Source: Macrolepiota albuminosa (taxonomy: Eukaryota; Basidiomycota; Agaricomycetes; Agaricales; Agaricaceae). From it: DNA of 64,000 bases. How positions within the stretch are numbered: the stretch's first letter is position 1; every line of letters starts with the position of its first letter. The notes beneath the pieces are model-generated. The model was not told the origin of the DNA. It searched no databases and saw only the letters and a program-made list of their open reading frames with translations. Positions 35,541-46,981 of this stretch are shown piece after piece. Made by a program: the position numbers and the translations under genes. The stretch lies in contig JAMWFC010000058.1 in assembly GCA_027475525.1 (NCBI GenBank), forward strand, positions 639,659-703,658, written 5' to 3'.

Positions 35541-36335
35541 TCAAACCATGTATTCTCCGACTTTTTCACTCATTTCAGCTCGTGCGTCTACATTTCTGTA
35601 ACGCATGACTTTTTGGAGATAGGACCTCGTTTTCGGTCGCAATAAGCCACCTGGTTGATCAAATTTCATACCCAGCTCTTTTTCAACAATCTTTTGCGTG
35701 CCCACGGGGCCCTTGTTGATGACAGATAAGGGGTTAAAACGTCTTAGCCTGTCTTTAACCATCTCCCAACCGACGGATCGTGCAGTCATCTCCCATCGAA
35801 GATCCCGCGGATTGTCAACTAGCTCGAGGACTGCGCGAGGCGCGTTGTCACCAGGGCGATTTCCCAGTTTGTGGATCCGCGTATATCCGCCAGGGCGACT
35901 GGCATATCGTTCGGCAAAAGTCGTGAATAACTTTGGAACCAAGGAAGATTGTAGCAAGAAAGATGAAGCACGTGAGTATGATGCGTGGTCGCCCTTCTTG
36001 CCCATAGTAATTATCTACAGAGAGATTGTAGCAAGAAAGATGAAGCACGTGAGTATGATGCGTGGTCGCCCTTCTTGCCCATAGTAATTATCTACAGAGA
36101 TCAGACTGTGCATAGTATGAACTCCTAGATTTCAACCTTCTCTGCCAAGCGTGCAGTGTCGCGTGCTTTTGGTAGCGTGGTCGAAATCTGCTCATGCTCG
36201 AAAAGTGACGTGACGAGATTCCTGTGTTTTCGGTGGTTAGATGCAGTCAAAAATGACATAGAAGGCGCACCGCAGCATAAGCATCCTATGAGAGGATGTT
36301 CTTGAGAACTTACGAAAGGCAACACCGTGTTTCAT
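35541..36335 (-). CDS. MRPL8: Mitochondrial ribosomal protein bL17m
   Basis: Large-subunit mitoribosome protein homologous to bacterial L17. Exon 1 from 36335 gives MKHGVAFRKFSRTSSHR, then NLVTSLFEHEQISTTLPKAR, joined over an intron to ITMGKKGDHASYSRASSFLL. GGYTRIHKLGNRPGDNAPRA, close to the bacterial L17 signature, and a fungal C-terminal extension to EYMV follow. The chosen start gives the conserved MKHG directly, without an obvious cleavable presequence. A 77-bp duplication (35946) covers the acceptor of the last exon, so two equivalent acceptors exist. Confidence 0.88.
35946..36099. repeat. 77-bp tandem duplication 9 (bL17m intron/exon border)
   Basis: 35946-36022 is repeated perfectly as 36023-36099, including the CTGTAG acceptor and the exon start MGKKGDHASYSRASS. 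Splicing to the copy nearer the 3' end of the gene gives the normal protein. Confidence 0.95.
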
Positions 36336-36380
36336 GGCGAAAGGACAAGATGATGGAAGGCGGACAGGACGGAAATTTCT

Positions 36381-36534
36381 GAGGATTGCTTAGTAAGCAT
36401 CACAAGTGACAGGACTTTCTCCAAGGAACAAGTTTCACTTTTCTCTTTTCTATGGTCGAGGATTGCTTAGTAAGCATCACAAGTGACAGGACTTTCTCCA
36501 AGGAACAAGTTTCACTTTTCTCTTTTCTATGGTC
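36381..36534. repeat. 77-bp tandem duplication 10 (upstream of bL17m)
   Basis: 36381-36457 is repeated perfectly as 36458-36534. It starts 46 bp upstream of the bL17m start codon, so it would lengthen the promoter or leader. Confidence 0.95.
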
Positions 36535-37118
36535 ACGCGCGCCTCGCTTCTTTTGCAAGACCATTCTAATACTGCAAAACCTTCCCCATTTGCTCCATTC
36601 CCCACGGTCTGGCACTGAGGTCTGAGGTTTGGCCTACAATTTCAATACGAACGTGTCCATGTCAACCTTTGTCAAACCTTTTCGAGTTGGTCTCGTTCCT
36701 GTGACCCTTCTGTGAAACCTTGCCTCATTTAATCTGATGCTCCATGTGTTCTCTTTTTTTATCGTGTCCATCCAACAATTCTTTCGGCGGAAGCCGTCAC
36801 TTATAACCTTTCCACCAATCATCGCACTTCTTCCCAGTCTGGTCGCCGATTTCATCGTTTTTATGGGGTCATTAGCGGCTATCGTGCCTAGAATAATCTT
36901 GAGACGCAGCCGTTATCCTGATCCAATTTGGAGCTCCTTTGGTTTGTCCCCTGAATAAATACCATCTGGGAACACCGCGTTTGGAATAACGTACCCCAGA
37001 GTAACTACTATCGCTACCGTACTTTTCATTTTGTTCCCGTTATCGTGATACCGGACTATATATTGACAAGTGTTGTGCCCGACTTGTAATCGTATTCTGA
37101 CCTGAAACAGTCTTTCTT
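36535..37118. other. Intergenic region
   Basis: No supported gene. A 73-codon plus frame at 36737-36958 is hydrophobic but has no recognisable family. The last 60 bp before 37119 presumably hold the leader of the next gene. Confidence 0.4.
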
Positions 37119-38416
37119 ATGGCTCCTACCCAGATTGTAGCCGGAACCCCGTGGTTTAAAAGTGGATGTACATTAGGAGAAGGTACAGTCATATTTTTTT
37201 GTCAGAAAGCAGCTTATCTGATATATATCGACTGCAGGCCCTTTGTATGACCCAAGAACGTCCACTTTACACTTCGTAGATATATCGGAGAAGAAGGTTT
37301 GAAATGATCCTCTCGAAAACTGATCGGATATCTCATTTCTTTAGGTTTATCATCTCAATACCCGAAGTCTCGAGATACAGGTAGAACAATTTGACGCGCC
37401 CGTCACATGTCTAGCTTTACGCAGAGATAAACCTGGAGTGCGTGTTGCCGTACTGATCAGTTCGCAGGCGCCCTCAGATCTATTGTTTTTTTTTAGCTGG
37501 CATGTGTTGCCGCGGAGGGATTTGCACTGATAGATAGCAACTCGTTGCTACAATATATTAGCCAGCCACTCTCGCCCGGTGTCATACCTCATACGCGGTT
37601 CAACGACGGGGGTTGTGACAGAAAAGGCCGGTTCTTTGCTGGAACGATATGTTCCAAAGAACACGGGATTCCTGGAAAGTTATATCGATACGATCCGCAC
37701 GATAAAACCTGTGTCGTGGTCGATGATGGCCCGTTTACTGTATGGGCTGATTTGCTACATCAAGTGTGGAATACTTATAGTACATCAACAGGACTCCAAT
37801 GGTCTGGGGTGGAGCCCAGACGAGAAAACTTTGTGAATACCCATCTTTGCTACTTATTGTCACCACCCTCAAGGATATATCAAAGTTATTTCACAGACTC
37901 TTTGAATAACAAGATATATGCGTACGACTACGATGATGGTAATCTTACCAATCGTAGGCTATTCGTCGATGCAATAGCACTAGGTATGCCAGAAAACACC
38001 TTCTGCGATGGCCTGTGTACGGATAGCAAGGGCGGCGTGTGGAGTGCTCGGTTTGGAGTTTATTTCTGAAATTTTCAGGGAGATAGCTGACTGACACACT
38101 TAAGGTGGGGGGGATCTCGTATCCTTAGATTCACAAAGGATGGCGTGATCGATGTTGAGATCATCATTCCGACAGCTGCGAACATCACTGCCTGTTGTTT
38201 CGGAGGTTTGTGTCTTGTCAATGGGGCCGACGGGGTGTCGCTGATATAACATAACCAGGTGACAATAACGACCAGCTGTTCGTTACGACCGCCCACTGTG
38301 GAGCGAATGGAGAGGATGCATCAAGACAGACGGAATTCCCTGATTCTGGACATGTGTTTAAAATTGATCTTTCGGGAAAGTACCAAGGAAACGAAAGGCA
38401 TAGATTCAGTGAATAG
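37119..38416 (+). CDS. SMP-30/gluconolactonase-type lactonase
   Basis: Six-bladed beta-propeller of the regucalcin/gluconolactonase family, usually hydrolysing sugar lactones with one divalent metal. Exons give WFKSGCTLGEGPLYDPRTST, with the metal-ligand Glu in GEGP. HTRFNDGGCDRKGRFFAGT holds the substrate-pocket Asn/Asp, SNGLGWSPDEKTL the metal-ligand Asn, and YFTDSLNNKIYAYDYD the metal-ligand Asp. ENTFCDGLCTDSKGGVWSAR and FGGDNNDQLFVTTA complete the propeller. It ends HRFSE at 38416. Seven or so introns. All metal ligands of the family are visible. The true substrate cannot be told from sequence. Confidence 0.88.
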
Positions 38417-38669
38417 AGTTGTATTACATAATATTGGAATGAATGGACATCCGGGAATTGCCGGCCATCTATGCAGTTGGAAAATAAGGTTTGAGGACCG
38501 GATAAGCCACAGCGATCATTGGGCAGACGCCGCTAACGTTCAACCTCAAGGTGAGAGTATTGTCCAATCTCCGTCGGTCATCGTGCTCACCGGCGTTCTA
38601 CTCGTATAGGTCTGTATTGCTCGCCCCAGATTCCGCCCAACGTACTCACGTCACCATTCAGACTGCAAG

Positions 38670-39434
38670 ATGGCCACTTTTTCCTCGACCCCCATCGTTA
38701 TTGATGGCAAGGGCCACCTGCTCGGTCGCCTGGCGTCGATTATCTCTAAGCAGATTCTCTCCGGCCAAAAAATTGTTGTGGTAAGATGCGAGGAAATCAA
38801 CATTTCTGGCAGCTTCTTCCGCAACAAAGTATGTTTTGTTGCAAATGCAGCGACCGGTCAACTGACGTGCTTTCGGACTCGTTGCAGCTCCGCTACCATA
38901 ACTTCCTCCACAAACGCCACATTGTCAACCCCACAAGGTCTGGTCCTTTCCACCACCGTGCTCCCTCCAAGATTCTCTACCGGGCCATCCGGGGCATGGT
39001 TCCCCACAAGACGCCCCGTGGTGCTGCTGCTTTGGAGCGTCTCAAGCTGTTTGAAGGTGTCCCTCCGCCATACGACCGCAAGAAGCGAATGGTTGTGCCC
39101 GAGGCGCTGCGAGTGTTGAGGTTGAAGCCTGGACGTAAATACTGCACAGTCAAGGTATGCTCTTGCTTGAGTTGTTGTGAGACACGTTTGTGAATCAGGG
39201 CTGTCTTAGCGCCTGTCGCACGAGGTTGGTTGGGGATACAAGGACGTCGTTGATCGTCTTGAGGAGAAGCGCAAGATCAAGGCACAGGCCTTCCATGAGC
39301 GCAAGGTATGTAGCTTAGCTGAGAGTGGGATCGTTGCTGAGTCGAAAGCACAGGTTGCGGCGATCAAGCTGCGTGAAAAGGCCGTTGCAGACAGCGCGGC
39401 GTCGTTCGGACAGCTGGCAGCATTGGGATTCTAG
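38670..39434 (+). CDS. RPL16: 60S ribosomal protein uL13 (L13a/L16)
   Basis: Cytosolic large-subunit ribosomal protein. Exons: [20 protein letters not shown] ... [19 protein letters not shown], then [76 protein letters not shown], then [20 protein letters not shown] and a last exon ending FGQLAALGF at 39434. Four short introns. Sequence and length, about 200 residues, are typical of fungal uL13. Confidence 0.96.
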
Positions 39435-39635
39435 TAATAGATACTACATATATTGTTCCATGTACTATGCTATGATCATGCCGTTGATGGAACTTAACAA
39501 GCGGGAAATGAGAACTCGGGCAAGTCCGAAGGAGCGTGTAATTTTTTTTGGCGGACTCGGCAGCTCCGGCGTCCAACTTGAACTTGATCGCCCGCCTCCT
39601 CAAGCCCGAGCTCCTTTCTCTCCTCTCCTCCCGCC

Positions 39636-40840
39636 ATGCCCTCCGAGTCTTCTCTCCACGCCGAGCCCAGTCAGTCTCTTTTTATTCTTTTTCTTTTGGT
39701 TTTTTTTTTATTTTATTTTTCCCCAGTCTCTCCTCCGCCCCAGTCGCGCTCGCCCTCCCCTTCTCCCCGCGACACCCTCACCCTCCGCGCCCTCGTCAGT
39801 ACAAAGGATGCCGGCGTCATCATCGGTAAGGCTGGCAAAAACGTCGCCGACCTCCGTGAGCAGACCGGTGTCAAGGCCGGTGTCACAAAGGTCATTCCTG
39901 GTGTCCATGAGCGTGTCCTCACCGTCACTGGGCCCGTCGACAGCGTCGCCAAGGTCATTCTTTCGCCCCTTTGTCTTTTCTTGTCCTTATTTCTCGCCAG
40001 GCCTATACTCTCATCATCTCCCAACTCGTTGCTGCCTCCTCGTCCTCCCCCGTCACATCATCTCCTTCGACCATCCATACGGCCATTCGTCTCTTAATCT
40101 CTCATAACCTTATGGGTACCATCATCGGACGAAACGGTCTCAAAATCAAGGCCATTCAAGATGGTTCTGGTGCCCGCATGGTAGCGTCCAAAGACATGTT
40201 GCCGCAATCCACCGAACGCATCGTTGAAGTCCAAGGCTCTCCCGAAGCTATCGGTCGGGCCATCGAGGAGATTGGCAAATGCCTTCTCGAGGATTGGGAG
40301 CGCGGTCTTGGCACCGTTCTTTTCCATCCAGCTGGTGATGACCGATCCGGTGGAAATAGGCGTTCTGGTCCCGGGAGCGCGGTCTTGGCACCGTTCTTTT
40401 CCATCCAGCTGGTGATGACCGATCCGGTGGAAATAGGCGTTCTGGTCCCGGCTATTCCGCGTCTGGATTTCCGCTTCTCGCCGCTCCAACGGTGATGGTG
40501 CACGCGGACGTCAATCCCCCCTGCTTCCCCAACTCCCCAGTCTCCTACTTCTGCCCAGCCAACCGCCAACCTCCGTACCCAAAACATATCGATCCCCTCA
40601 GACATGGTTGGGTGCATCATTGGCCGCAGTGGGACCAAGATCACTGAGATTCGTCGTCTCTCTGGCTCTAAAATCTCTATTGCAAAGGCGCCACATGATG
40701 AGACTGGTGAGAGAATGTTCACAATCATCGGAACCCCCGAAGCAAATGAGAAGGCTCTATTCCTGTTGTACAACCAGTTGGAGAGTGAAAAGGAGCGTAG
40801 AGTCGGCCGGGAGCAACAGCAAGCGGAGCTCCAGGATTAG
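39636..40840 (+). CDS. Triple KH-domain RNA-binding protein (PCBP/HEK2-like)
   Basis: Poly(C)-binding-type regulator of mRNA. Short N-terminus MPSESSLHAEPSQ, one intron, then KH1 (VSTKDAGVIIGKAGKNVADL), KH2 (LISHNLMGTIIGRNGLKIKA) and KH3 (IPSDMVGCIIGRSGTKITEI). Each has an intact GxxG loop (GKAG, GRNG, GRSG). An intron splits KH1 from KH2. The linker between KH2 and KH3 holds a 77-bp duplication (40296) that breaks the frame. Even with one copy removed, a run of six C at about 40518-40523 leaves a one-base mismatch to the KH3 frame, which may be another error or an allelic indel. It ends REQQQAELQD at 40840. Confidence 0.85.
40296..40449. repeat. 77-bp tandem duplication 11 (KH protein linker)
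   Basis: 40296-40372 is repeated perfectly as 40373-40449 in the linker between KH2 and KH3. The second copy is read in another frame, and that frame stops at 40493-40495. Confidence 0.95.
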
Positions 40841-41145
40841 CTATTGGTTTGATTGACAACCTCTCTTCCTTTCTTCCCACCTTTTCGCCTGCACTTGGAC
40901 TTTCCGACATATCCATGCCCTCTTGTCCCTTGATTCCGTTACCCTCACATCTTGCAGCCTTCCGAAAATCCAAAAACTTTCTTAACCGTTGAATCCAGCC
41001 ATGATCATCCATGCCGCTCTCATGGTTATAGGTGTACCTGTTACTACATTAGTTGTCTGTCGACGTGGTATACGCGTTGTTTATTAAAAAAATTGAGTCA
41101 CGTGTAAATTCTACAAAAAAAGAGAGATCGCGCATTTAGGCAACT

Positions 41146-42383
41146 ATGCACCCGTCCATTCCTCAAAATGCTTACTGGCCTTTCTACTCCTCCCATTATG
41201 CTCAGGCATATTCACAACAATTCAACTCTCCTTATGTTGCACCTAACTCTGCCCCAGTTGCCGCCAACAATCCTCATAGAACCACACCCTGGTGTCCCCC
41301 TGGCCACTCTAGATGTAACTACAAGAATTGTCAATTCACTGGCGCTCCAAAAAATCTTGAGATACATATGATGGACCGCCACCTGATATTTCCTCCTGGC
41401 TGGGACCGTCGACCAAAAAGACCCGAGTGGGACGCCGACCCAAGTCTCAAGGGGTAAGTACGTTTGATATTGAGGTATACCGACGTAGAGGTCAACCTAT
41501 CAGATCAGGAAGCCTATTGCAATACAGGGTACAAACATATCTTTGGACAAACCAGAGGACTTGGAGGCGTGGCTTGCTGAGCGGAAAAGGCGTTGGCCAA
41601 CTACTGCACGAGTTGAAGAGAAGAAGAGAAAGATGGAGGAAGCAATCGCGCGTGGACAGCTGCTTGAAGCACCATACAGAGCAAATAAGAGACAACGAAT
41701 GGATGATAGTGGTCTTAATCGACACGATCGCGGTCGTGGTCGCGGTTGTGGTCGTGGGCGAGGCATATCCTCAAGGGGTCGGGGACGAGCTGCAAATCAC
41801 GTCCGCGCCGAATTTTCTACGACGTCCACTGAAGTTGTTGCTGTGCCCGTGCTAGACACCCTCCAGGACACTTCAGATTCAAGTTCAGAAGACGACAACG
41901 ACTCACCTGAAGTCGTCTCGTCTAAAGCTTCCTTGGATGTCATCTCGGTGCCCTCAAAGGTGTTCCAATCTACTGAGACTCGACGCAAAAACGACGACCA
42001 CCGACCTGTTAAACGGCCGCCACCTCAACCGAGAAAAGAGCCGTACAATCCTTTTGCATCACATTCAACTCTTCTACGTAATGTATGCATCGCACGTCAT
42101 TTTTCCTCCTGAGACACTAACCATGTTCTCAAGTTAATCCTTCCTGAAATACGCATTACTATTTCCAATCTTTCGCAAGCTATTAGGTTTCTGGTAGATA
42201 ATGACTTTCTTGAGGGTGTAGAGCTCACGCGAGGCGATGCCGAATCAAAAATGATCCAGGTAATTACCCATAATGATCCGTCGGAAAAGTAGGAAATTGT
42301 GGTTGTATCATATGTATTTTCGGTCAAGACTATCTTCGTTGTCTAATGATATTTAATAACTCTTCAAGGTAAAGAATGAGTAA
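41146..42383 (+). CDS. NUFIP1/Rsa1-like box C/D snoRNP assembly factor
   Basis: Platform protein that with R2TP and Snu13/15.5K assembles box C/D snoRNPs. The N-terminus is low complexity. A C2H2-type finger follows, CNYKNCQFTGAPKNLEIHMM (about residues 57-80). KGKPIAIQGTNISLDKPED, formed over an intron, leads into AWLAERKRRWPT, the conserved NUFIP1 domain. A coiled Lys/Arg region, an Arg-Gly box (RGRGRGCGRGRGISSRGRGR), an acidic Ser stretch and a C-terminal helix (ILPEIRITISNLSQAIRFLV) follow. The end is either VKNE after an intron 42260-42368 (stop 42381-42383) or read-through to 42292. Confidence 0.82.
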
Positions 42384-45383
42384 GCGTAGTATCTGAGAGA
42401 GACAGAAATTCATAGAAACCATGTTTAGTTGATATGACCACTTTTTCAAAGCTTTCCGGGTTGGCATTATTGTCCAGCCACATCTATTCAGTATCTGAAG
42501 TCTTTTCCTTCAGAAGTCATGTAATAAGGTCTTATTCGGGTTTCCATCTCTCACTTGAGGCAAGAGATACATACCTGCTATGAGGATTTCAGGAGGCATT
42601 TTGGGTGCTGTAGTATTTTCACACAAATTTCACTATATGATATGATACAAATAAAGAATCACTCTATGGGTCAGACATCTATGTTTTTCTGACATGAGTA
42701 TCGACTTATGACCCCTTGATTACCCATAGGGCATGGGAGGTTGTGAGTTACAACCAAGTTGGTCAACGATCAAAACAGGTTTCAAGAGGGAAATGATTAT
42801 ACAATCATTGCAACTCTATTTCTCATTTCTCTGCATGCTGCCTTGGCTGAGTGGCCTGATCCCCCAGTCAGACTAAGCTCTCTTATCTATGGTGCTGATA
42901 AAATCCTAACCAGCCAAGCGCATCAGTCCCATATTTAGCAAAACACCCATATAATGAGAAGGTAGACAGTTAAGCTCCTTATGATGCCCTTAGCCTGTCA
43001 CCAGCTTCTATGATATGATTATGGAAGATTGTTGCATGTCAATCTCAGAATAAGGTGCAAGCTGAGGTAGCTTAACAGCCCAGAAAGATAAGAGATGGGC
43101 TGAACATTCTATAGATGGTGCATTTGGAACAATGTACTTTGGTGAAGCCAAGGAGATTAAAATCCCCACCATCCATCTCTTGAATATCTGGAATTGTTTT
43201 ATATCTTTTTTTTCACTGACTCCGTATTGGTGACTTCCTCTTAGAACATCTGTAACAAGCACTGGGCATAATACCATGCTTTCATCTCCTGAATGATTTT
43301 ATTGCTTTATTATTCTATATTTTGTTGTGCCAATTGGCACTTGTAAATATTTTGACTTAGTTTACATACAGTAATTAGTCTTCAGTCTTGTTCTTATTTC
43401 TGAACTATAGTCAATCCACTATCTAGTCAGATTCTATTGTTCCACTTTAGGCATCCAAGGCTTGTAACATCATTACAACATTTATATGAAAGTTGTGCAA
43501 TCTTTCAGTGTCAAGGACTCCTTGGAGAAATTTTAGCTGCTTGAAATTTTCAAGATGATATCTTTGTGGGGTAACAACTGAAGATATTCTTGTCTTCCAC
43601 CCATGAGATTCTACAAAGTATTCAAAAATCTCTTGTTGGCTCTCGGCTCTCAGGCTATTGTCAAAGATATCCCATGAACCTGATATTCATCTGCTTCTAC
43701 CAGGTCTTCAAACAAGTTGATGACTCTGAAGACACTCTGCCAAAGTTGCTAGTGCTAACCTGGCATTATAGCTATCATGCATGCATAAGATGATGTGTGC
43801 CATCTATCCTTCTCATGATAATTGTCACTTCTATGACACCTAATTAAGCATAGCATTCATATCTTTTTCTCAGCTTTCCATGGCTGATTTCTTGATAAAA
43901 CTCTAAGTGCTTGTCCGGCTGACTATTCTTGTGATAATGTCTCATGACTAGCATCCCATGTGTTTGGTTGATTATCAGCGATTTTTTGCCATCTCTCCTT
44001 TGGAGGCAGAGATATGGAGCTTTGAGAAGAAACAGGGCAGCCAGGTTCTTGAATTCAGTGTGTTTTTATACTCTAGCCTGTTGAACATAAATGGCTAGTG
44101 GCAACTCGAAACATGAAATGCCATCAGGAATGCCATCAGGAATTGTGACGAAATGGCTCTGAAGATCAGATCTGTAAATCTGGCATTAGGCAAGAAGGGG
44201 TAAAGGCCCAATGAAATGAGACCTCTGCAGCTCTTCGCACTTTAGGATAGGAGTTCGGAGGGGGAAGAGTAACCAAAGTTATAGCGCCAATCGGCCGCCG
44301 AAACGACCACTTTATAAAATTTTCTTGAAGCGGCTAACGTAGCTGTGGCTGAACACTATATAGTATGTAATTCAAGAAATAAAAAGTTCAAGATATTTAA
44401 GGGAGAGGTGGGAGGGTGCGCGAAGAAAGTAAGACTACGGTAATAAAAATTCTAATACCGAAAGAAGTATGATTGAGTTGAACAAAAGCATTTCGATATA
44501 CTAGCTGTCGCTTACTGTGAAGACCCGACTCGCGAATTATAATCAATTCTTTCGTGCGAGTGTTCGTCTGCAAACTGCTTTGGATGATGAGATGACTGAT
44601 CCTTTACTGACAACTGAAAATCGTCCTTACTTCTTAGAGTAGTGACGCCAAGAAGGTGAACAGAACAACTTCAATGAAGAGACAATCACTACTCTGCGAA
44701 GAGAGTCAGATTACTGATAGGCTGCGTGTGAGCGACTCTGCGCTGACCTGACTGAGGACTGTGGTGGTCTGAGTGCAAGACCGTTGCACGACGGGAGGAA
44801 AATTTTTGCAAGACCGTTGCATGTATCACAATGCAATCGACATGCATGTAACACGACTAACTGAGACTTCGGCCCTACTGTTTCCGACCCAACCTCTGCC
44901 AACTCCATGGCGTCAAATCGGAAACGGCCGCTGATGTCTTGATGGTGTGCAGGTATGCCTGCTTGTCCGCGCAGAGGCCTCCGATAACGCTCCTTACCCT
45001 CGGAACCCGCGTTTTCGTCGAGTTAGAGGGAATGAGTTTGGTCTGATACCACATGCTTCAAGCGCTTGTGGCATACTAGCAGGGATGCTGGTGGAAGCGG
45101 CGGAGATCGTTATCTTATCTTTTACTGAGGCTAGTCGGCCTTCGCACGGGTAACCCAGCTAAATGCCTGTACAGCCACTTCGGAAATGAATTTTGGTATG
45201 CTGAGTCAGCTTTCGGAACAAGTGAGCCACATCTTTCCTTCCGAAACTTAAAGTTATGTGACATTTCCTACCCACGAACAGAATCAGCAAATCGCAGACT
45301 ACGACGACTTTCCTTCCTAACAGCTCTTATTCTATCTTCCATTGCTCAAGCTGTACTACAACTGTTGAAATTTTTACTCCAAG
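42384..45383. other. Gene-free AT-rich stretch, possible element relic
   Basis: Three kilobases without a supportable gene. The minus strand has short protein-like phrases broken by stops, for example SIECSAHLLSFWAVKLPQLA (about 43090-43150) and LWQSVFRVINLFEDLVE (about 43690-43745). This is what a mutated transposable element copy would look like, but I cannot assign a family and see no terminal repeats. 44700-45170 is higher in GC, with a repeated phrase GCAAGACCGTTGCA (near 44777 and 44808). The last 150 bp should hold the IDO promoter. Confidence 0.4.
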
Positions 45384-46864
45384 ATGAACCCCTTGCTTGG
45401 ATCTGATCACTTCCTTACTCTACCTCGACCGAACATCCTTGTAGGACCGCCTAGACCTGCAGGTGCCCCGGATACCACGACTTTGGCTGCTCATGACTTT
45501 GATGTTGATACCAGGACTGGTTTCATGCCTCCGCAGCCACCTCTCTCGCGCCTACCTTCGACATGGGAGACGTGGGAGTGTACTTTAGACGAAGCTCAAA
45601 GACTGGAGCTGCAGCTTGGAGATACCCCGGAGCTTCCCGAGTATGAACGAGCCAAGTCCGAGTCATGGCGGAGTCATGTACGAGAGGTATGTGCAGATAG
45701 GAAAAATCTTTGCCTCGGACCAAACTGATTTTTGTCTGTCTTTTCCAGCTTGAGATTCTTACTATAGATGATTTAAAGACATCCGAACTTTATCTTCGCC
45801 GAGCTCATCACGTTTTAGGATGGATCCTTCATTTTTACATCCACTCTCTACCTCCTGATGCACCAGTCGTGATCCCTCCACCTATTACTCTTCCCCTTCT
45901 TCAAGTCAGCGCCGAATTGATGCTGCCGCCTGTCCTCACATATTCCGATGATGTTTTATACAATTGGGAATTGAAAACGGAGCAATCACCCGACCGACCC
46001 GCACCAGACCTCGATAACCTCCGATGCCAAACGCTCTTCACAGGTACAACAGATGAGGAAGAGTTCTATCTTTCCTCGGCTCGAATAGAGCTGGCAGGCG
46101 TCGCCGCCCTTGAACTCATGCAAGTCATCCTGGATGAAGCTTTTGTCGGCGACGATATCGCCACCCGCCGAATTACCCATTACCTCCTCAGTCTTTCCAA
46201 CATCATCCGTGATCTTCGTACCATCCTTCTTTCAGTTCGTGAAGGCTGCAATCCAGACATTTTCTACCACCGCATCCGACCATGGTTTTGCGGTGTCGAT
46301 TCCGATCCTCAGAACCGCCCGTGGGTTTTCGCGGGCATTGAAGCTGATCCAAGTCTTCAACAGCCCACAGAACTTTCAGGGCCGAGCGCAGGTCAAAGTT
46401 CACTAGTTCACACATTGGATATCTTTCTCGGGGTAGACCAGTATTCGCATTCCGATTCTCTCACAAGGACATCTGCTGCAACAGCCAAGAAGGCATTTTT
46501 GGATCGTATGCAACTGTATATGCCACGCCACCACAGGACGTTCCTCAACCATCTATCGGCCAATCCACGACCACTGCGCGGAATTGTGGCAGGTTTGAAT
46601 GATGATGGGCTTCGGGATGCCTATAATGAAGCTGTGCTCGCGTTGAAAGAGTTCAGAGATGCTCACATGATTATCGTTGCTCAATATATCATCGGGCCTT
46701 CTAGGAGGCCTGCTCCGGGCATTGTTGCAAAAGTTCGTCCTGATATAAAGAAGGACTATGGAGAAGTGGACTTGCCGCTTAAGGGTACGGGAGGTACTGA
46801 CCTGGTCAATTTCTTGAAGGGAGTACGCGATCGCACAGCTGGAGCAATTTTACCTTCTACCTGA
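45384..46864 (+). CDS. IDO: Indoleamine 2,3-dioxygenase
   Basis: Heme enzyme that opens the indole ring of tryptophan to N-formylkynurenine, first step of the kynurenine/NAD route. Two exons, 45384-45686 and 45749-46864, encode about 472 residues. Family marks: YLRRAHHVLGWILHFYIHSL, LPPVLTYSDDVLYNWEL, FYHRIRPWFCG, then PRHHRTFLNHLSANP, which holds the proximal heme His, and the C-terminal LKGTGGTDLVNFLKGVRDRT. The N-terminus (RTGFMPPQPPLSRLP) is also typical. Agaricomycetes usually carry several IDO genes, so its paralogue class cannot be set here. It converges with the M16 protease gene, 117 bp away. Confidence 0.94.
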
Positions 46865-46981
46865 TATAGTTTATCATTTTGATACTATTAACTACTTTTC
46901 GCTCCCCGATCTAGAGACTTGTGTATGTACCAATATTTTATTCCAAGATACAGGATATGGACGTGATCCGCAAGACATATA

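Noticed and set aside
42836..42930. tRNA-like A-box (TTGGCTGAGTGGCC)
   Set aside because: No matching B-box (GGTTCGANTCC) or acceptor stem follows at the right distance.
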